Shown here piece by piece: positions 13,249 to 25,634 of a stretch of 64,000 nt of DNA. The stretch's first letter is position 1, and every line of letters begins with the position of its first letter. The position numbers and the translations under genes were made by a program. Origin of the DNA: Cucumis sativus (Eukaryota; Streptophyta; Magnoliopsida; Cucurbitales; Cucurbitaceae); the NCBI RefSeq assembly GCF_000004075.3, contig NC_026660.2, positions 26,291,498 through 26,355,497 of the forward strand, read 5' to 3'. The notes beneath the pieces were generated by a model. That model did no database searches, had not been told where the DNA came from, and saw nothing but the letters and a program-made list of their open reading frames with translations.

Positions 13249-16200
13249 ACACCCTTCCTCCACTAATCTCTTTCTCTGTAAATTAGTGATTATCATTATA
13301 TATATGATTGTTAATTTCTTCAACTTAACATCTCCCATTTCTCCCTCACTCTCTCGTTTTAGTTAGATAACGAAGAGTACTATGATTGAATTGAACTTGG
13401 TTTCTTACTTCCATATTGTTGTTGGTCTCAAATTGGTTAATTGAATTGGAGATAGAAAAGAAAGTTGGTGGTGATGAGAATGGAGGAGGAATGGTTCGGT
13501 GCACGGCACTGTTTTTGGTGTCCCCAATAAACAAAAAGTAAAAAAGAGGGGAAAAATAGTTCAGGGTAGTATATCATTCCACTAAATTATAGTTTATCTA
13601 ATCATAATTTGTAAATGTGACATCCTTACTACTTTTCTTTAAATTCGTCACAGTTTTTTTATACACATATACATTGTGAATGAGATATATAGATATATAT
13701 ACATTTTAAATGTACTCAAGTTTCTCTCAGAAGAGAGGATCGAGTGAGAAACACACTAAGACTGAGACTTCACCTATGTGCCTAATCTCCTAATAGAGTC
13801 TACACTATGCACCAACAGCGCATCTTTTCCAACCAACTTTCTCTCCATCTCATTTCCTAGGTGGATTCTCCATCACCTTTCTACCTTTTTCTTCTTTATT
13901 TTGACTTAAACCTATAATGTTGTCTTTAATATGCTTCTCCCTTTTTCAATTTTTTCTTTTTCAAACTTCAATTTGATAATGGTTTATATATATGGTAAAC
14001 TTTTATTGATTTCTGTCTTTAATATATGAGGTATTTTAGTTGCGCTTACTCAGTTTTCTTCATGTGGGTGTAGATTTCTTTCATTGGAACACAACCTACA
14101 ATCTGTATCAATACAAAGCCAAAATATCCTAAAGCCATCAATCTTTCTATTCCTTTTTTCTTTTTATGTAGACAAGACATGACAAGTAGAAGTACTCTCA
14201 CATCTTTGTGAAAAGCCTTTGTATAATATGTTCTGAACCCAAAATCACTTTGCAATGCCAACAGATTGGACTTTCACTTGAATGACAATACAACAACAAA
14301 CTACAGAAAACAAGATCTCCTGTCATGCATGTCCTCAAAGTTAATACTAAGTTTAATTTTCAACCTTATAATTAATCATTCTTTAATTCTTTTAAATCTT
14401 TCTATTCATTTATGTTCCCTTCTAAATTCACATTGTTACGAATACTTTTTACGGTTTTAAAAATGCTTATTGCTAAAACAAAATACACATGTTTTGTTAT
14501 GTTGGTTTGTGAAAGCTTTGTACTCTCTTTCTTGATCCTGAAAACAGCAAATTTCATGTATATTCACAGCTGTACAGAATGATTAGAAAACATACTGTAT
14601 CAATATAATCTCTCAAGGAAGAAAAACAACTCATAAATTTCTATTCATAGCACCATTCTTTCAAATTTAAAATTTGAAAATGGAAGAAATACTGGCCACC
14701 TTCTACAATAAGGGGAGAAGGGAACTTATTAAATTGTATCCTTGACCCTGCACTATTAAAAAAGTACAGAATAAACCTCTTTGTAGACTTGATTTGCTAT
14801 AAGGAAGGCCATTTACTATCTATCCAACTTTATTTCATTTCTTTAGATGGAACCTATCTTATTTCCTTTTTCTGGACAAATCTTTCGGCGTGTGTCCAAG
14901 ACAATTTGATATAATATAATTTACCAAAAAGTAGTGTGTTTCACGAAGTTAATTAATTAAGGGGTATAAGATCAACTTTTCCTATGCTTTTGACAAAGGC
15001 AATCTCATTTTTGCACATAAGGCTTGAGATCCGGAACTTAGACCTCATGTCGGTCATGTCTGACTCTTCTAAAACTTGACTAATAATTTCGAAGTGATCA
15101 TAAAATAGTTAAGAATGTGTTGTTTTTTTTTTTCATAAATCAATATTAATAATATAAAAAGTGGGTTTGAAAGTGCGATCAAGTCAAACATTGAATTGAT
15201 TTTGGGTGGTTAAAAAGATATTTTGAAGTAATTCTACATACGACAATGAATTTAGTCATTCTAAAATCTTCAAAAAACTTTAAAATATTTCTTATTAAAT
15301 TTTAGAAGGTAGCTATTTTAACTTAACTTTATTATTATCTTGATAAATGACACTTCTAGTTTTATTGGTTTCAGTTAGATTTCTATACAAATGATAAAAT
15401 TTTGAAAAATAGTTTAAATAGCATGTGAGGACGTTAATGATATAACACCATAATCATTCAATGAATCTTGCCCCTGCTATTAAATTTTATATCAATTTCG
15501 GTTTAAGCATCTCTTTTAATTATAGATTTTAATAACATAACATCAAACATTTAATTTTTTAGCATGAAATCTTATCTAATAAGATGAAAAACATGAGAGT
15601 AAAACGATAACTTCAAAGCTTAAATACTAAAATACACATTTTAAAAGTTGTAATAGAGATGTATACCAAACAAATTTACAAGTTTAGATGCAAACACAAG
15701 ATTTAAACTCTTTCTTTCCATTTTAATTAGAGAAAGAGGTAATGTGTGGAGTGTAGACTGTTAAGGCCCCAAGTAAGTTGAAATAGTTGAATAAAGAGCA
15801 AAACATGTAGTTGTGTTCACCTAGAATTCTGTGCAAATGTTGATCTCAAACCTTAAATCACAAGATGTATTTTGAATAAAACAAACATGATTGACATAAA
15901 TCCACTTCATTCTCTAACAAGTTGAACTCAAACTCATGCACTAATCTTTCATTCTCTCTCACACACAAGAAAGAGAGAATGTCGGTGACAAAATCGATAA
16001 AAAAGATTTTACAAAACTGAAAAGCTGAGAACCAGGCTCATGAACAGTGAAAGGGAAGAAAGGATTCTGATTCCCCATGGCTTCTTTCTCAAGCTTTTTT
16101 GAGCTTTTTCATCGGTACTAAAAGCGTTGAAAACAACCTAACCCCATTTTTGTACCCCACTTTCCCAGCTGGGCCATACTCATAATCCTTCTCCCCCACG

Positions 16201-19200
16201 GCCACAACTGATATTTGCCATCATTCTTCTCATCTCATTAATAAATGAGAATCACTTTCCCAATCAGATACCTTATATTGCCATCTTCCTTGGCTTCTTC
16301 CACATATTTTACAAAAAAGAAAAGCTTTTCATTCAAATTGCCTAAATACTTCCCCACTGTTCTGCACATGCTGCTTCTTCTGCTGAACCCCCTTCTTCTT
16401 TTGAGCAATTGCTTTCTTCTCTGTAGACAAAGGACATTAATGAATATATTGCAACACAAATACCTGCATGTTTCAATAAGAATGCAGCAGCCTCAATTAA
16501 AGCTCAAGGAAAGGGAAGTTATAATTCAACCAAACACACCCAACCACCGTTTGAAACCCCCATTGGTTTCTTGATTCTGTCTGGTGCAAGAAGATTTTCA
16601 CAGCTTGCTTCCAGGTCTCCAGGGTGGGCTCATGAATGCTAACAAAGACTAGAATTCATATATAAATGAAAATCTGCATTTTTTTAAATAAGGAAATAAA
16701 ATAGTCTTAAGGATGCATATTGCATACAGTTCAAGTCAGTGTAAATATACAGAGACAGCACTTTGCACTTCTTTTAAAACAGACCAACAAGCAGCCAAAC
16801 AATATCCGTCACATACCACCAACACAAAATTGGGGAAAAAAAGAAGAAAGTACTTAAATAATTATCCACTTTAACTCAGATCCCCTCCTCTTTCTGTATC
16901 TCCTTTGCCCCCAAAAAGTAAATAAACAGAAAGATAATGAATGAGAAGATAATACAAGTTCAATGATGCATTTCCTACTTGTAACTTTGAATATTATATC
17001 TCTACCAAATCAATAAATATTAGCAAAAAAAAAACTCTATTACTATTTCTACATTTTGGTTTTTTAATCCAACTATACATTTTCGCCTTAATTGTATAAT
17101 CTACTTGATCGGCAGATGAATAAGAAGCATCCAAAACTTAGGTGTGGTTATTACGTTCTTAGAAAAGAAAAAGAAAAGAAAAAAAAAAAGTTTTCAAGAG
17201 CCATTGACAGGAAGATGTTGGTAGGAACGGCATTTGAATTCTTACATTTCATCACTGTAATCCAAACATTCCTAGAGACAGAAGAACAGTAGATGTTCAT
17301 TCCCCATCCGTTTTGATTACCAACAAACAAGAAGGATTAACAACAATCCTTCTGGCTTTACTCACAAGCATCAGCCAAACCATTGCATTACCTTTCACTA
17401 AGCCTAAAATCAATCATTCCTCCTCTGACAGCCTCCACGTGCAACTAAAATCTACCACAAAGCTTTCTCGCAGCACACCTCATCCAAAGTCCTCTTTTTG
17501 CTACAATCGATATGTACAAACAAAGACAAGGACAAGCTTTCTTATTTTCCTAATATATTTCGGACTTAACATGTGAACTCCTTGATACTTGGTCTTCTGC
17601 AGAAGATGGTTACCCAAGATGGTCAAAGAATAAGTTGTACACTGCTATGAATAAAGAGGTTTTGTTGACATCCTCACTTTTAAATATAAAAAGAACGCAG
17701 ATACCAAGACAACTATATTAATATTAGCAAACTGTTAACGGAACATTAAAACATTAACTTATTTATGGTCCTCATTTGTGTACAATGCTTACTAAACAGT
17801 GAAAGTCCAATACAGAATAGAGAAAACCAAACTGTACCTCCAGGGCTCCTACACGGTCTCAACTGAACAAGTAGGTTGGACTTGATAGATATGGCCATTC
17901 AATCTTGCTCTTAACCCTCTGTAAATCTGAACTTTATACCTACCACACCCATGTTCATATTCGTTACATATACTGCACAGCTGAACACCAGAATCTTCCA
18001 TTGTTTTAAAACCATTTATTTGGCCTAATTGCCTTTTCTTATTTAAACGATGAGAGGCATCTTTTAGAGTGGCTATCCCCTTGCACATAGAGAGCCTTCA
18101 CTGTTTCAAATTGCACAAAGGGCAAAAAACCTTTCCTAGGCAAGAAAGTCAGATGGCTAACAAGGAAAGGTTGCACCTTTGCATGAAGTCAAATTCAAGC
18201 AACAGCAAACCCAGAGGGAAGAAGTCCAACAAAGTTCTGGACAGCAGAAGTCATGAACTTAGAATGTTAATTCTAGAACACGTAATTGTAGAGTCAGGTC
18301 ATAGGTATATATCCTTACACGTGTGGATTCAAGTCAACCAACAATCCTGCGATAAAAGATAAAATATTTATATTTAAAAAATTATCTACAGATTTAAAAC
18401 TTTCCTTTGAAACTCCCATTGGTTTTACCCAAAAAATTGCACATCATTTTGATCAGGAGAAGATGTGAATTTCGTATAGGAAGATTTACACAAGCATATA
18501 AAATCCTAACGAGTAAGATTCAAGCCAACCAAGAATACTACAATCAGAAACAGTTTGTGGAATAAATATCTTCTTCAGAAAACTCATTAAATCTACCAAT
18601 CTGTCAATTAAAAAATGTACAACACTTCAACATTCACGGAGTTAGAAGCTGAAGCTCACTGCCACCTGTTCAAGAAAACTCACGTAAACATACCCAGGAA
18701 AGGGCAAATCTATGGTATGCGTTCACCAACAAAAACCTCAACGTGAAAGAGAGATGGGAGAACGTTACATCGAGTCCCCACGTAATATGAACAGTAGGTA
18801 TACATTCTATGATTTTTTTTTTTTTCTAAATGGAAAGAAACCTCTTCATAATTGCTATTGTTTTTAATCTTTTGATTATGAAATTTCTGTAATCTTAGTC
18901 AGCTGGGAATGGCACGAGAGGATGTCTTATCATCATTAATAAAAAGTTGCCTGCCTTAATTACAACATATGAATGAGATGTTAGCTAGTATATGACAGTA
19001 AAAGGAAAGGAAACCACAAATTTTCCCAAGAGAGCAAAAACATAAATCTGATGTCCTCAAAGGGATGAGAAAAGGCACAAACGGTAATGGTATTTAGCTA
19101 AACTATCCTTTGCTGAATCAGGTGGCCCAAATTTAAAGAGCCAAAAACCAAGAACTAAAATAGTAAACTTTCTTAAGGAAGTGACAAATAGGATGGTAGT

Positions 19201-19600
19201 CATTATGGTGAAACAACCGGATGCAACGAAGCAGCAGACGACTTGACCTACAAACAATTCTAGATAATGGATACATGGAATCCGAACTATTAACGGAAGA
19301 TCTCAAACCCTTAATAATTAGGAGATGAAAACTAGCTCAATTAATTCAAAAGATCATTTGAAAGTGACTGAATAAGCTCAGTTTTATGCCAACTATTAAT
19401 TTCAGGCAAATCAACCAACAACGCACTACAGCTTATTTCAGCATCGTGTCTATGTCAAATATATTTTCCCAATCAGAATTCACTTATATACCCTACTGTA
19501 GCATCTTTGGCGGGCAAAAACCGAACCATTCAACTGTATCTACTCAATATTCAAGCAAACAAGGCACAGTTCTAAGACATATGAGAAGCTAATAAAAGCA
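13249..19600. other. Region without a secure gene
   Basis: The first part is the 3' flank of the EPFL2-like gene and AT-rich spacer. Between about 16000 and 19600 base composition is more balanced, with several stretches that look like isolated exons or UTR on the minus strand (near 16329-16660, 17849-18090 and 18650). I could not join them into a gene and recognise no domain. A long non-coding transcript, an extended UTR or a decayed gene are all possible. Confidence 0.5.
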
Positions 19601-19988
19601 ATTTCCTCAGCTACTAAAGCAATTAAGCTAGAAAAACTGAAATTATTGACGAATGCATATGTTAGATTCAGAGTTTATAATAATCACAATCCTGCTGCGG
19701 GAAGAGGGGGGAGGGGGACTCTATCGCAGATTAAGCACAAAGTGCAAATGTTGACATGGTTGCTTATTATTTTAAACTTTCAGGACCATACAGGGGACTT
19801 CTTGAGGGCAACTGATCACTAGACGTGCGAGGATGAGTAAAACAAGGAGATGAACTGGAAGCTATCCATATGGTTCAACGTAATATAGCTTAGATAGCCC
19901 GCTATTACTGCCAAACAACCCATATATCCCATACAAATTCAAGCACACAAGTGGCATATGGACATCTTATATCAGAGAACAAAAGCAA

Positions 19989-21365
19989 TCAGTGTTGGGC
20001 CCATTGGATCTCCTTGATGTTTATGCCCTCCTTTACCATTTCATAAAGGGGACTCATTTCCCTCAATTTTTCCACCTGATGTACTGTCAACTCAACTGCT
20101 CGATCGATCTCAGCCTCCGTGGTGAATCTCCCAATGCCAAACCTGATTGAAGTGTGAGCCATGTCCTCATCCACTCCCAACGCCCTCAAGACATATGAAG
20201 GCTCCAAACTGGCGCTGGTGCATGCACTTCCGCTCGAAACAGCCACATCCTTCAATCCCATAAGCAAGCTTTCACCTTCAACATACGCAAATGACAAATT
20301 CAGATTACCAGGATACCGGTTCTCCATGCTACCATTCACCACAACTCCCTCAAGCTTCGCATTTATACCATTTAAGAGCCGTTCCTGCAATGCAGTAATT
20401 CGCTTATCATCATATTCCATTTCCTTCATCGCAAGCTCACAGGCTGCGCCCATTCCCACGACCAATGGGGTTGGCACAGTCCCACTCCTTATACCCCTCT
20501 CTTGTCCTCCTCCATTCATTTGGGGCTCAACTCGAATCCTCGGCCTCCTCCGCATATACAGAGCCCCAATACCCTTCGGTCCATAAATCTTATGTCCACT
20601 CAAGGACATCAAGCTCACATTCCACTTCTCCACATCAATCGGAATCTTCCCAAGAGCCTGAGCCGCATCAGTATGGAAGGGAACATTGAATTCTTTGCAA
20701 ATTTTCCCAATTTCCTCTACAGGCTGAATGACACCAATTTCATTATTAACCGCCATGACTGAAACAAGGCCAGTGTCGGGTCTAATCGCAGAGCGGAGCT
20801 TTTCCAAATCAACAATTCCATCAGACCCAACCGGTAAATAGGTAATCTCAAAACCCTCTTGCTGCAAATGTCTGCAAGAATCAAGAACGCACTTGTGCTC
20901 GGTCTGAGTGGTAATCAAGTGCCTTTTCTTATCTCTATAGAAATGCATAACCCCCTTGATTGATATGTTATTGGACTCAGTAGCTCCAGAGGTAAAAACA
21001 ATCTCCTTAGGCGAGGCACCGATAAGAGCAGCAACTTGGGAACGAGCCGTCTCAACGGCATGGTCGGATTCCCAACCATAAAGATGCGTACGAGAGTGTG
21101 GATTACCATAGCGCGAAATATAATAAGGAAGCATGGCGTCTAACACCCGAGGATCAACAGGGGATGTAGCTTGCATATCAAGATAAAGCGGTCGTCCAGA
21201 TATTTTAACACCTTTCATAGAAATCCCAGTTTCATCCTCATGGGGTTCCGACGGAGAAGCGGCGACAGCAGCAGCAGCAGTGGAGATAGGTCGGAAGCGC
21301 GAGATGGGGGAAGAGGAATTTGAGAGGGTTCGGCGTAAAGTGGAAGCAAGAATCTTGGAAGCCAT
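19989..21365 (-). CDS. NFS1: Mitochondrial cysteine desulfurase NFS1
   Basis: A single uninterrupted frame of 458 aa. The enzyme takes sulfur from L-cysteine, forming alanine and an enzyme persulfide, and supplies it for Fe-S cluster assembly on ISU in mitochondria. Residues 1-50 are rich in Ser, Arg and Ala and look like a mitochondrial presequence. The PLP-binding lysine lies in SGHK (K259), preceded by the HTDAAQ motif (His231). The mobile-loop catalytic cysteine is in SSGSACTS (C382). The active-site loop length and the C-terminal end (IKEIQWAQH) fit the IscS/NFS1 group rather than the plastid SufS-type enzyme. Arabidopsis NFS1 is also intronless. A G-box lies about 210 bp upstream. The region downstream to about 19700 is probably 3' UTR. 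Confidence 0.96.
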   Translation of the reverse strand: MASKILASTLRRTLSNSSSPISRFRPISTAAAAVAASPSEPHEDETGISMKGVKISGRPLYLDMQATSPVDPRVLDAMLPYYISRYGNPHSRTHLYGWESDHAVETARSQVAALIGASPKEIVFTSGATESNNISIKGVMHFYRDKKRHLITTQTEHKCVLDSCRHLQQEGFEITYLPVGSDGIVDLEKLRSAIRPDTGLVSVMAVNNEIGVIQPVEEIGKICKEFNVPFHTDAAQALGKIPIDVEKWNVSLMSLSGHKIYGPKGIGALYMRRRPRIRVEPQMNGGGQERGIRSGTVPTPLVVGMGAACELAMKEMEYDDKRITALQERLLNGINAKLEGVVVNGSMENRYPGNLNLSFAYVEGESLLMGLKDVAVSSGSACTSASLEPSYVLRALGVDEDMAHTSIRFGIGRFTTEAEIDRAVELTVHQVEKLREMSPLYEMVKEGINIKEIQWAQH

Positions 21366-21576
21366 TGGAGGCGTTGATTACAGAGCCGATTTGTGGGAGT
21401 TTGATGGGTTAAATACCTCAAGGAAAAAAGTAAAGATTCGTCATTGGGAGCTCTCCACTCTGAAATTTAGGGCACAACCAAAATGGAGAGTGGAGATGAG
21501 GCCAAGCGGGTCACCCTATTTTTTGGGTCACCGATACCGACTGATGGAACCAAACCTTTGTGCCACCTCACGTATA

Positions 21577-21582
21577 CACGTG
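21577..21582 (-). promoter_or_regulatory. G-box (CACGTG) upstream of NFS1
   Basis: A palindromic CACGTG core in an ACACGTGGC context lies 212 bp before the NFS1 start codon. This is the class of site bound by bZIP and bHLH factors and is ABRE-like. It is a motif match only. Confidence 0.4.
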
Positions 21583-21599
21583 GCCATTTAATAACCGGA

Positions 21600-22220
21600 T
21601 GATTATAATTCCTACTTCCTTAATTCTTATAACTATATATTTATCTGATTTGTAAATATGAGTCCCACAATTCATACACTTCACAAATTTGTAATCATGG
21701 ATTAATCTTCAAACTACAAGTCTACAACAATCTAAACTAAAAAATTTATGACTTCAAATATAATCTAAACCTTTTAAATTCTAACCTATATTCCACCATC
21801 ATCCCTAAAATATATCTACACATTTTAGTAAAATTAAAAATTAAATAGTATTCATTTTTGTTTTTCTAGAATTCAGAGTTTAATTTTCACGATTGGATAA
21901 AACTTCATAATAGTCATTATATTTTTAAAACATCATAAATAGTTCTTGTTGTTTTATATTGTAAGTCTAGTTAATGAAATCGTCAAATTATTTATAAAGA
22001 GTTTTATTTTTAATTGGAACTACTTATAAAGTTTTTGGTAAGACATAATAAAAAGGGAAGTAGAATTAAATTTTGCTAAGATGGGATTAAAATTTAACGT
22101 AGAAAAAAGAAATACTTTTTGAAGAATAAAATCTAAAAAAAAGAAAAAAAAAAAGTAGATCGTGGAGGAAAGTGTTTAAATTTGATGGGTTTAAAGTCTG
22201 TGATTGAGCTGATTATGCGC
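21600..22220. other. Divergent intergenic spacer
   Basis: AT-rich spacer between the head-to-head NFS1 (minus) and acidic repeat protein (plus) genes. It should hold parts of both promoters. No open frame of interest is present. Confidence 0.6.
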
Positions 22221-22225
22221 TGGCT

Positions 22226-22233
22226 TATAAATA
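22226..22233 (+). promoter_or_regulatory. TATA box of the acidic repeat protein gene
   Basis: The sequence TATAAATA is followed about 30 bp later by a plausible start site and a pyrimidine-rich leader. This leader carries a 5' UTR intron before the first ATG at 22899. Confidence 0.5.
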
Positions 22234-22403
22234 CTGAAACACCACCGACGAAGAAATTCATCAGATCCAAAACAATTTCACTTCTTCTCTACGGAAAATC
22301 TGCATGAACTCTGGTTGGACTTCCCTATAATTCCCATTCTTTTCTCTCCTTTTTCCTTGCATTAATCAACACCATTGACGACCACACCCACCTTTCTGAT
22401 CAG

Positions 22404-22861
22404 GTTCTTCTTCTTCTTCTTCTTCTTCTTCTTCTTCTTCTTCTTCTTTTCTCTGCTTCCGTCTTCAGTGTTTTTTCAACTTCATTTGTACAATCATATG
22501 ATCTTGCTTTCTCTTTTGGATTGACCATTTATAGATCTCTCTTATTTTCCCTGTCCAATCTACATTTCTGTTATTTCATCTGTTCTCTGTGTTATTTCTT
22601 GTCTCAAAATAGTAGGTTGCTGCAGGTTTAGGAAAGGAGAAATTGAACTCGTTATGGAATGTGGATTGTGATTGATCTAAGTTATGCTGTGTTTTCTGTT
22701 TATAAGTTACAACTATATGAATATGAATGAATTATGATCTCTATGTTTGACTATGAATCTGGAACTCATTCCAGAAATTGTTGGCATTTTGGTTTATTGT
22801 TTATTACTAGGGTGGATGTTTATTGATTAGATGATGACCGTTGAATTTTCTTGATTGGCAG
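22404..22861 (+). other. Probable 5' UTR intron of the acidic repeat protein gene
   Basis: A donor (CAG followed by GTTCTT) and a good acceptor (TTGATTGGCAG) bracket 458 bp lying 37 bp before the start codon. Leader introns are common in constitutively expressed plant genes. The TTC repeat begins immediately inside the proposed donor, so the exact 5' splice site is uncertain. Confidence 0.5.
22405..22446. repeat. (TTC)14 microsatellite at the start of the 5' UTR intron
   Basis: Fourteen uninterrupted TTC units directly follow the likely donor site of the leader intron. Confidence 0.9.
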
Positions 22862-22898
22862 GGATTTTGAGGAAGGACTTTAAGGCTTGGAATTCATA

Positions 22899-25634
22899 AT
22901 GTTCAGGTCATCCCCTCGAAGGAGTCAGAGATCCAAAGGCTTTAAGGTAAAGCATGCTTTACAAATCTTTATTTTGCTTGGGGTTTGCGTCTGGCTCGTT
23001 TACCAAGTTCAGCATTCTCGTGGTAAGAAAGCTACTTTCAATGAGAGCACAAAACTTGATGAGGTTGTGAAATTAGGGAGGAAAGATCTCCATCCGAGAG
23101 TTGATGAAAACATCACAAGAGATGAGAGCCACAGAGAGGATGAAGAAGAAACCAGGAGTGAGCTGGAAAAGGGTATGTCTGGGAGTGATAATGAAGAAAA
23201 GGGGGGTGGGAATGATGAATTTCACGATCAACAAGAAGTTCAGGAGGACACTGAGAATAAAGATTTTGTGGTGGATATAGAGAAAGAGAGAGAGGAGAAC
23301 AGTGAGGTTAGGAAAGAAACAGAAACTGAAGAGAACAAAGAAATTGAAAACGAAAACAAAGAAAATGAAGAGATTAAAGAGAATGATAAGGAAAATGGAG
23401 AGATTCAAAAGAGTCAGAGTGATGAGAATGGAGAGGAGGGTAGAGGGGGAGGGATTGAAGAGAATGTAAACGAAGAAAGCAAAGAACACGGCAATCAAGA
23501 AGTGAATGGAAATGAAGAAAGCAAAGGACAGGAAAATCAAGACGTGAATGGAAACGAAGAAAGCAAGGTGCAGGAAAATCAAGGCTTAAGTGGAAACGAA
23601 GAAAGCAAAGAGCAGGAAAATCAAGACGTCAATGGAAACAATGAAAGCAAAGGGCAGGAAAATCAAGACGTCAATGGAAACGAAGAAAGCAAAGTGCAGG
23701 AAAATCAAGATGTAAATGGAAACGAAGAAAGCAAAGGACAGGAAAATGAAGACATGAATGGGAACGAAGAAAGCAAAGGGAAAGAAAATCAAGACGTGAA
23801 TGGAAACGAAGAAAGCAAAGGGCAGGAAAATCAAGACCAAAATGGAAATGAAGAAAGCAAAATACAGGAAAATCAAGACGTGAATGGAAACGAAGAAAGC
23901 AAAGGGCAGGAAAATCAAGATCAAAATGGAAACGAAGAAAGCAAAGTACAAGAAAATCAAGACGTTAATGGAAGCGAAGAAAACAAAGTACAGGGAAATC
24001 AAGACGTAAATGGAAATGACGAAAGCAAAGGGCAGGGAAATCAAGACGTGAATGGAAGCGAAGAAAGCAAAGGACTAGAAAATCAAGAGGTGAATGGAAG
24101 CGAAGAAAGCAAAGGACTAGAAAATCAAGAGGTGAATGGAAGCGAAGAAAGCAAAGGACTAGAAAATCAAGAGGTGAATGGAAACGAAGAAAGCAAAGGA
24201 CTGGAAAATCAAGAGGTTAATGGAAACGAAGAAAGAAAAGGACTGGAGAATCAAGAAGTGAATGGAAATGAAGAAAGCAAAGAACTGGAAAATCAAGAGG
24301 TGAATGGAAACGAAGGAAGCAAAGGACTGGAGAATCAAGAAGGGAATGGAAATGAAGAAAGCAAAGGACTTGAGAATCAAGAAGGGAATGGAAATGAAGA
24401 AAGTAAAGAAAAGGGGAATCAAGAAGAAAATGAAGGTAAAGATAAGGTAAATGAGATGCCGACTGAAGACAGGAAGGAAAATGAAAACGAGGAGAGAAGC
24501 CAGAGTAATGAGAGTGGAATGGGGGAGAAGAATGAAGAAAACAAAGAAAATGAAAATCGAGAGGAGAGGATTATTGAAGAGACGGATAAAAAAGATAGCA
24601 ACAATGGAGGAGAAAGAGAGAAGGAGAGTGGTGACAATGAGAAGGAAGAGACCAAGGAGAAGGACAGAGAAGATGTTAATGTAGAAACCAAAGAGGCCAT
24701 CAGTGAGACCAAGGAAGGTTCCCAAGATACCATGGAAAACAACGGTAACGAGAACAAGGAGGAGAACAACGAAAACGAGACAGTCAAGAAGGATGAACAG
24801 AAGGAAGTTAGTATTAAGAGTGTAGTTCCAGCTGAAGAACAGGTTCAAGATGGGAATGACAAGAGTAATAACGATGCAAGAGAAGCACAATACAAAGGGG
24901 ATAATGCTTCCAGTGCTGTACATGAGGATCAAAACACAGCCACTGGAAATGGGCAGGATGGTTTTGCAAAATTAAATGAGGTAGAGTCAGTTGAAAACAA
25001 AGAAAACTATGAATCTCAGCACAAGGATGCACAGACGATTCGCGAAGATGTTGATTCTGATAGAAATGAACCAGTCCAAAATGGAAGTGAAGCTGAAAAA
25101 AATGGAAACAACCAATCTGAGGTACCCGAAGAAGTGACTAATAACAATGAAGAGCAGCCAGTGTCCAAGGAGAATGACCAGCACGATTCAGTATCCCAAG
25201 AGTCGAATACTTCTGAGCCCGATCAATCAGATCGACAAGTGAGCCACAATGAAAATGAAAATGCTGTTCATAGCAACTCGAATGATGATTCTTCAGGTCA
25301 AAAGAATGACCATGATAATCCTACAGATATGTCAAACTCCCAAGAGAATGATGCATCATCAAACACTATTGAAGGTGCTGGTGCTGGACGGCATGACAAT
25401 GAGAACGTTGATCAAAGCAATGGAAATAATAGCGATCACACGAAAGAAAATTTTGATTCCCACAATGAGGGTGTCAGATTTTCTGATACAAAAAGCAGTG
25501 AGGATCAGGGTAATACTGGTGATTCTTCAGGATCTTCTTTACCTCAGGAGGAGAAGGATACTCTGACAGATTTGGATACCTTACCCGAAAGCAGAACAGA
25601 AGGGAATAACAAGGATGAAACAGCCACAGAGTGA
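22899..25634 (+). CDS. Membrane-anchored acidic protein with 14-residue tandem repeats
   Basis: A single coding exon of 911 aa, counted from the first ATG; an upstream in-frame TTG is not a likely start. The N-terminus is basic (MFRSSPRRSQRSKGFKVK). It is followed by one hydrophobic segment at about residues 20-37, then a very hydrophilic tail rich in Glu, Asn, Lys, Ser and Gly, which suggests a type II anchor with the rest in a lumen or outside. Residues about 199-506 are 22 copies of a 14-residue unit with consensus NQDVNGNEESKGQE. The flanks are Glu/Lys-rich and the last 250 residues are Asn/Ser/Asp-rich, probably disordered. Dicots have related proteins with the same basic N-terminus and single anchor, usually named only as uncharacterised or by low-complexity similarity. 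I do not know its function. Confidence 0.85.
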   Translation: MFRSSPRRSQRSKGFKVKHALQIFILLGVCVWLVYQVQHSRGKKATFNESTKLDEVVKLGRKDLHPRVDENITRDESHREDEEETRSELEKGMSGSDNEEKGGGNDEFHDQQEVQEDTENKDFVVDIEKEREENSEVRKETETEENKEIENENKENEEIKENDKENGEIQKSQSDENGEEGRGGGIEENVNEESKEHGNQEVNGNEESKGQENQDVNGNEESKVQENQGLSGNEESKEQENQDVNGNNESKGQENQDVNGNEESKVQENQDVNGNEESKGQENEDMNGNEESKGKENQDVNGNEESKGQENQDQNGNEESKIQENQDVNGNEESKGQENQDQNGNEESKVQENQDVNGSEENKVQGNQDVNGNDESKGQGNQDVNGSEESKGLENQEVNGSEESKGLENQEVNGSEESKGLENQEVNGNEESKGLENQEVNGNEERKGLENQEVNGNEESKELENQEVNGNEGSKGLENQEGNGNEESKGLENQEGNGNEESKEKGNQEENEGKDKVNEMPTEDRKENENEERSQSNESGMGEKNEENKENENREERIIEETDKKDSNNGGEREKESGDNEKEETKEKDREDVNVETKEAISETKEGSQDTMENNGNENKEENNENETVKKDEQKEVSIKSVVPAEEQVQDGNDKSNNDAREAQYKGDNASSAVHEDQNTATGNGQDGFAKLNEVESVENKENYESQHKDAQTIREDVDSDRNEPVQNGSEAEKNGNNQSEVPEEVTNNNEEQPVSKENDQHDSVSQESNTSEPDQSDRQVSHNENENAVHSNSNDDSSGQKNDHDNPTDMSNSQENDASSNTIEGAGAGRHDNENVDQSNGNNSDHTKENFDSHNEGVRFSDTKSSEDQGNTGDSSGSSLPQEEKDTLTDLDTLPESRTEGNNKDETATE
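23493..24416 (+). repeat. Coding minisatellite, 22 x 42 bp
   Basis: Twenty-two head-to-tail 42-bp units encode the 14-residue repeat; a degenerate 23rd unit follows at 24417. Units fall in two blocks. Units 1-13 mostly read K(G/V)Q(E/G), and units 14-21 mostly read KGLE or KELE with NQEV or NQEG. This points to separate expansions. Because 42 is a multiple of three, copy number can change without breaking the frame. Confidence 0.95.

Noticed and set aside
20161-20762. Plus-strand open frames of 74-141 codons inside NFS1
   Set aside because: They are antisense to a highly conserved coding sequence and show no domain or start context of their own.
23073-24932. Long hydrophobic open frames on the minus strand opposite the repeat protein
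   Set aside because: They are shadows of the 42-bp repeat: a unit divisible by three with no stop in a given frame stays open in that frame on either strand. The products are artificial Phe/Leu/Ile-rich repeats.
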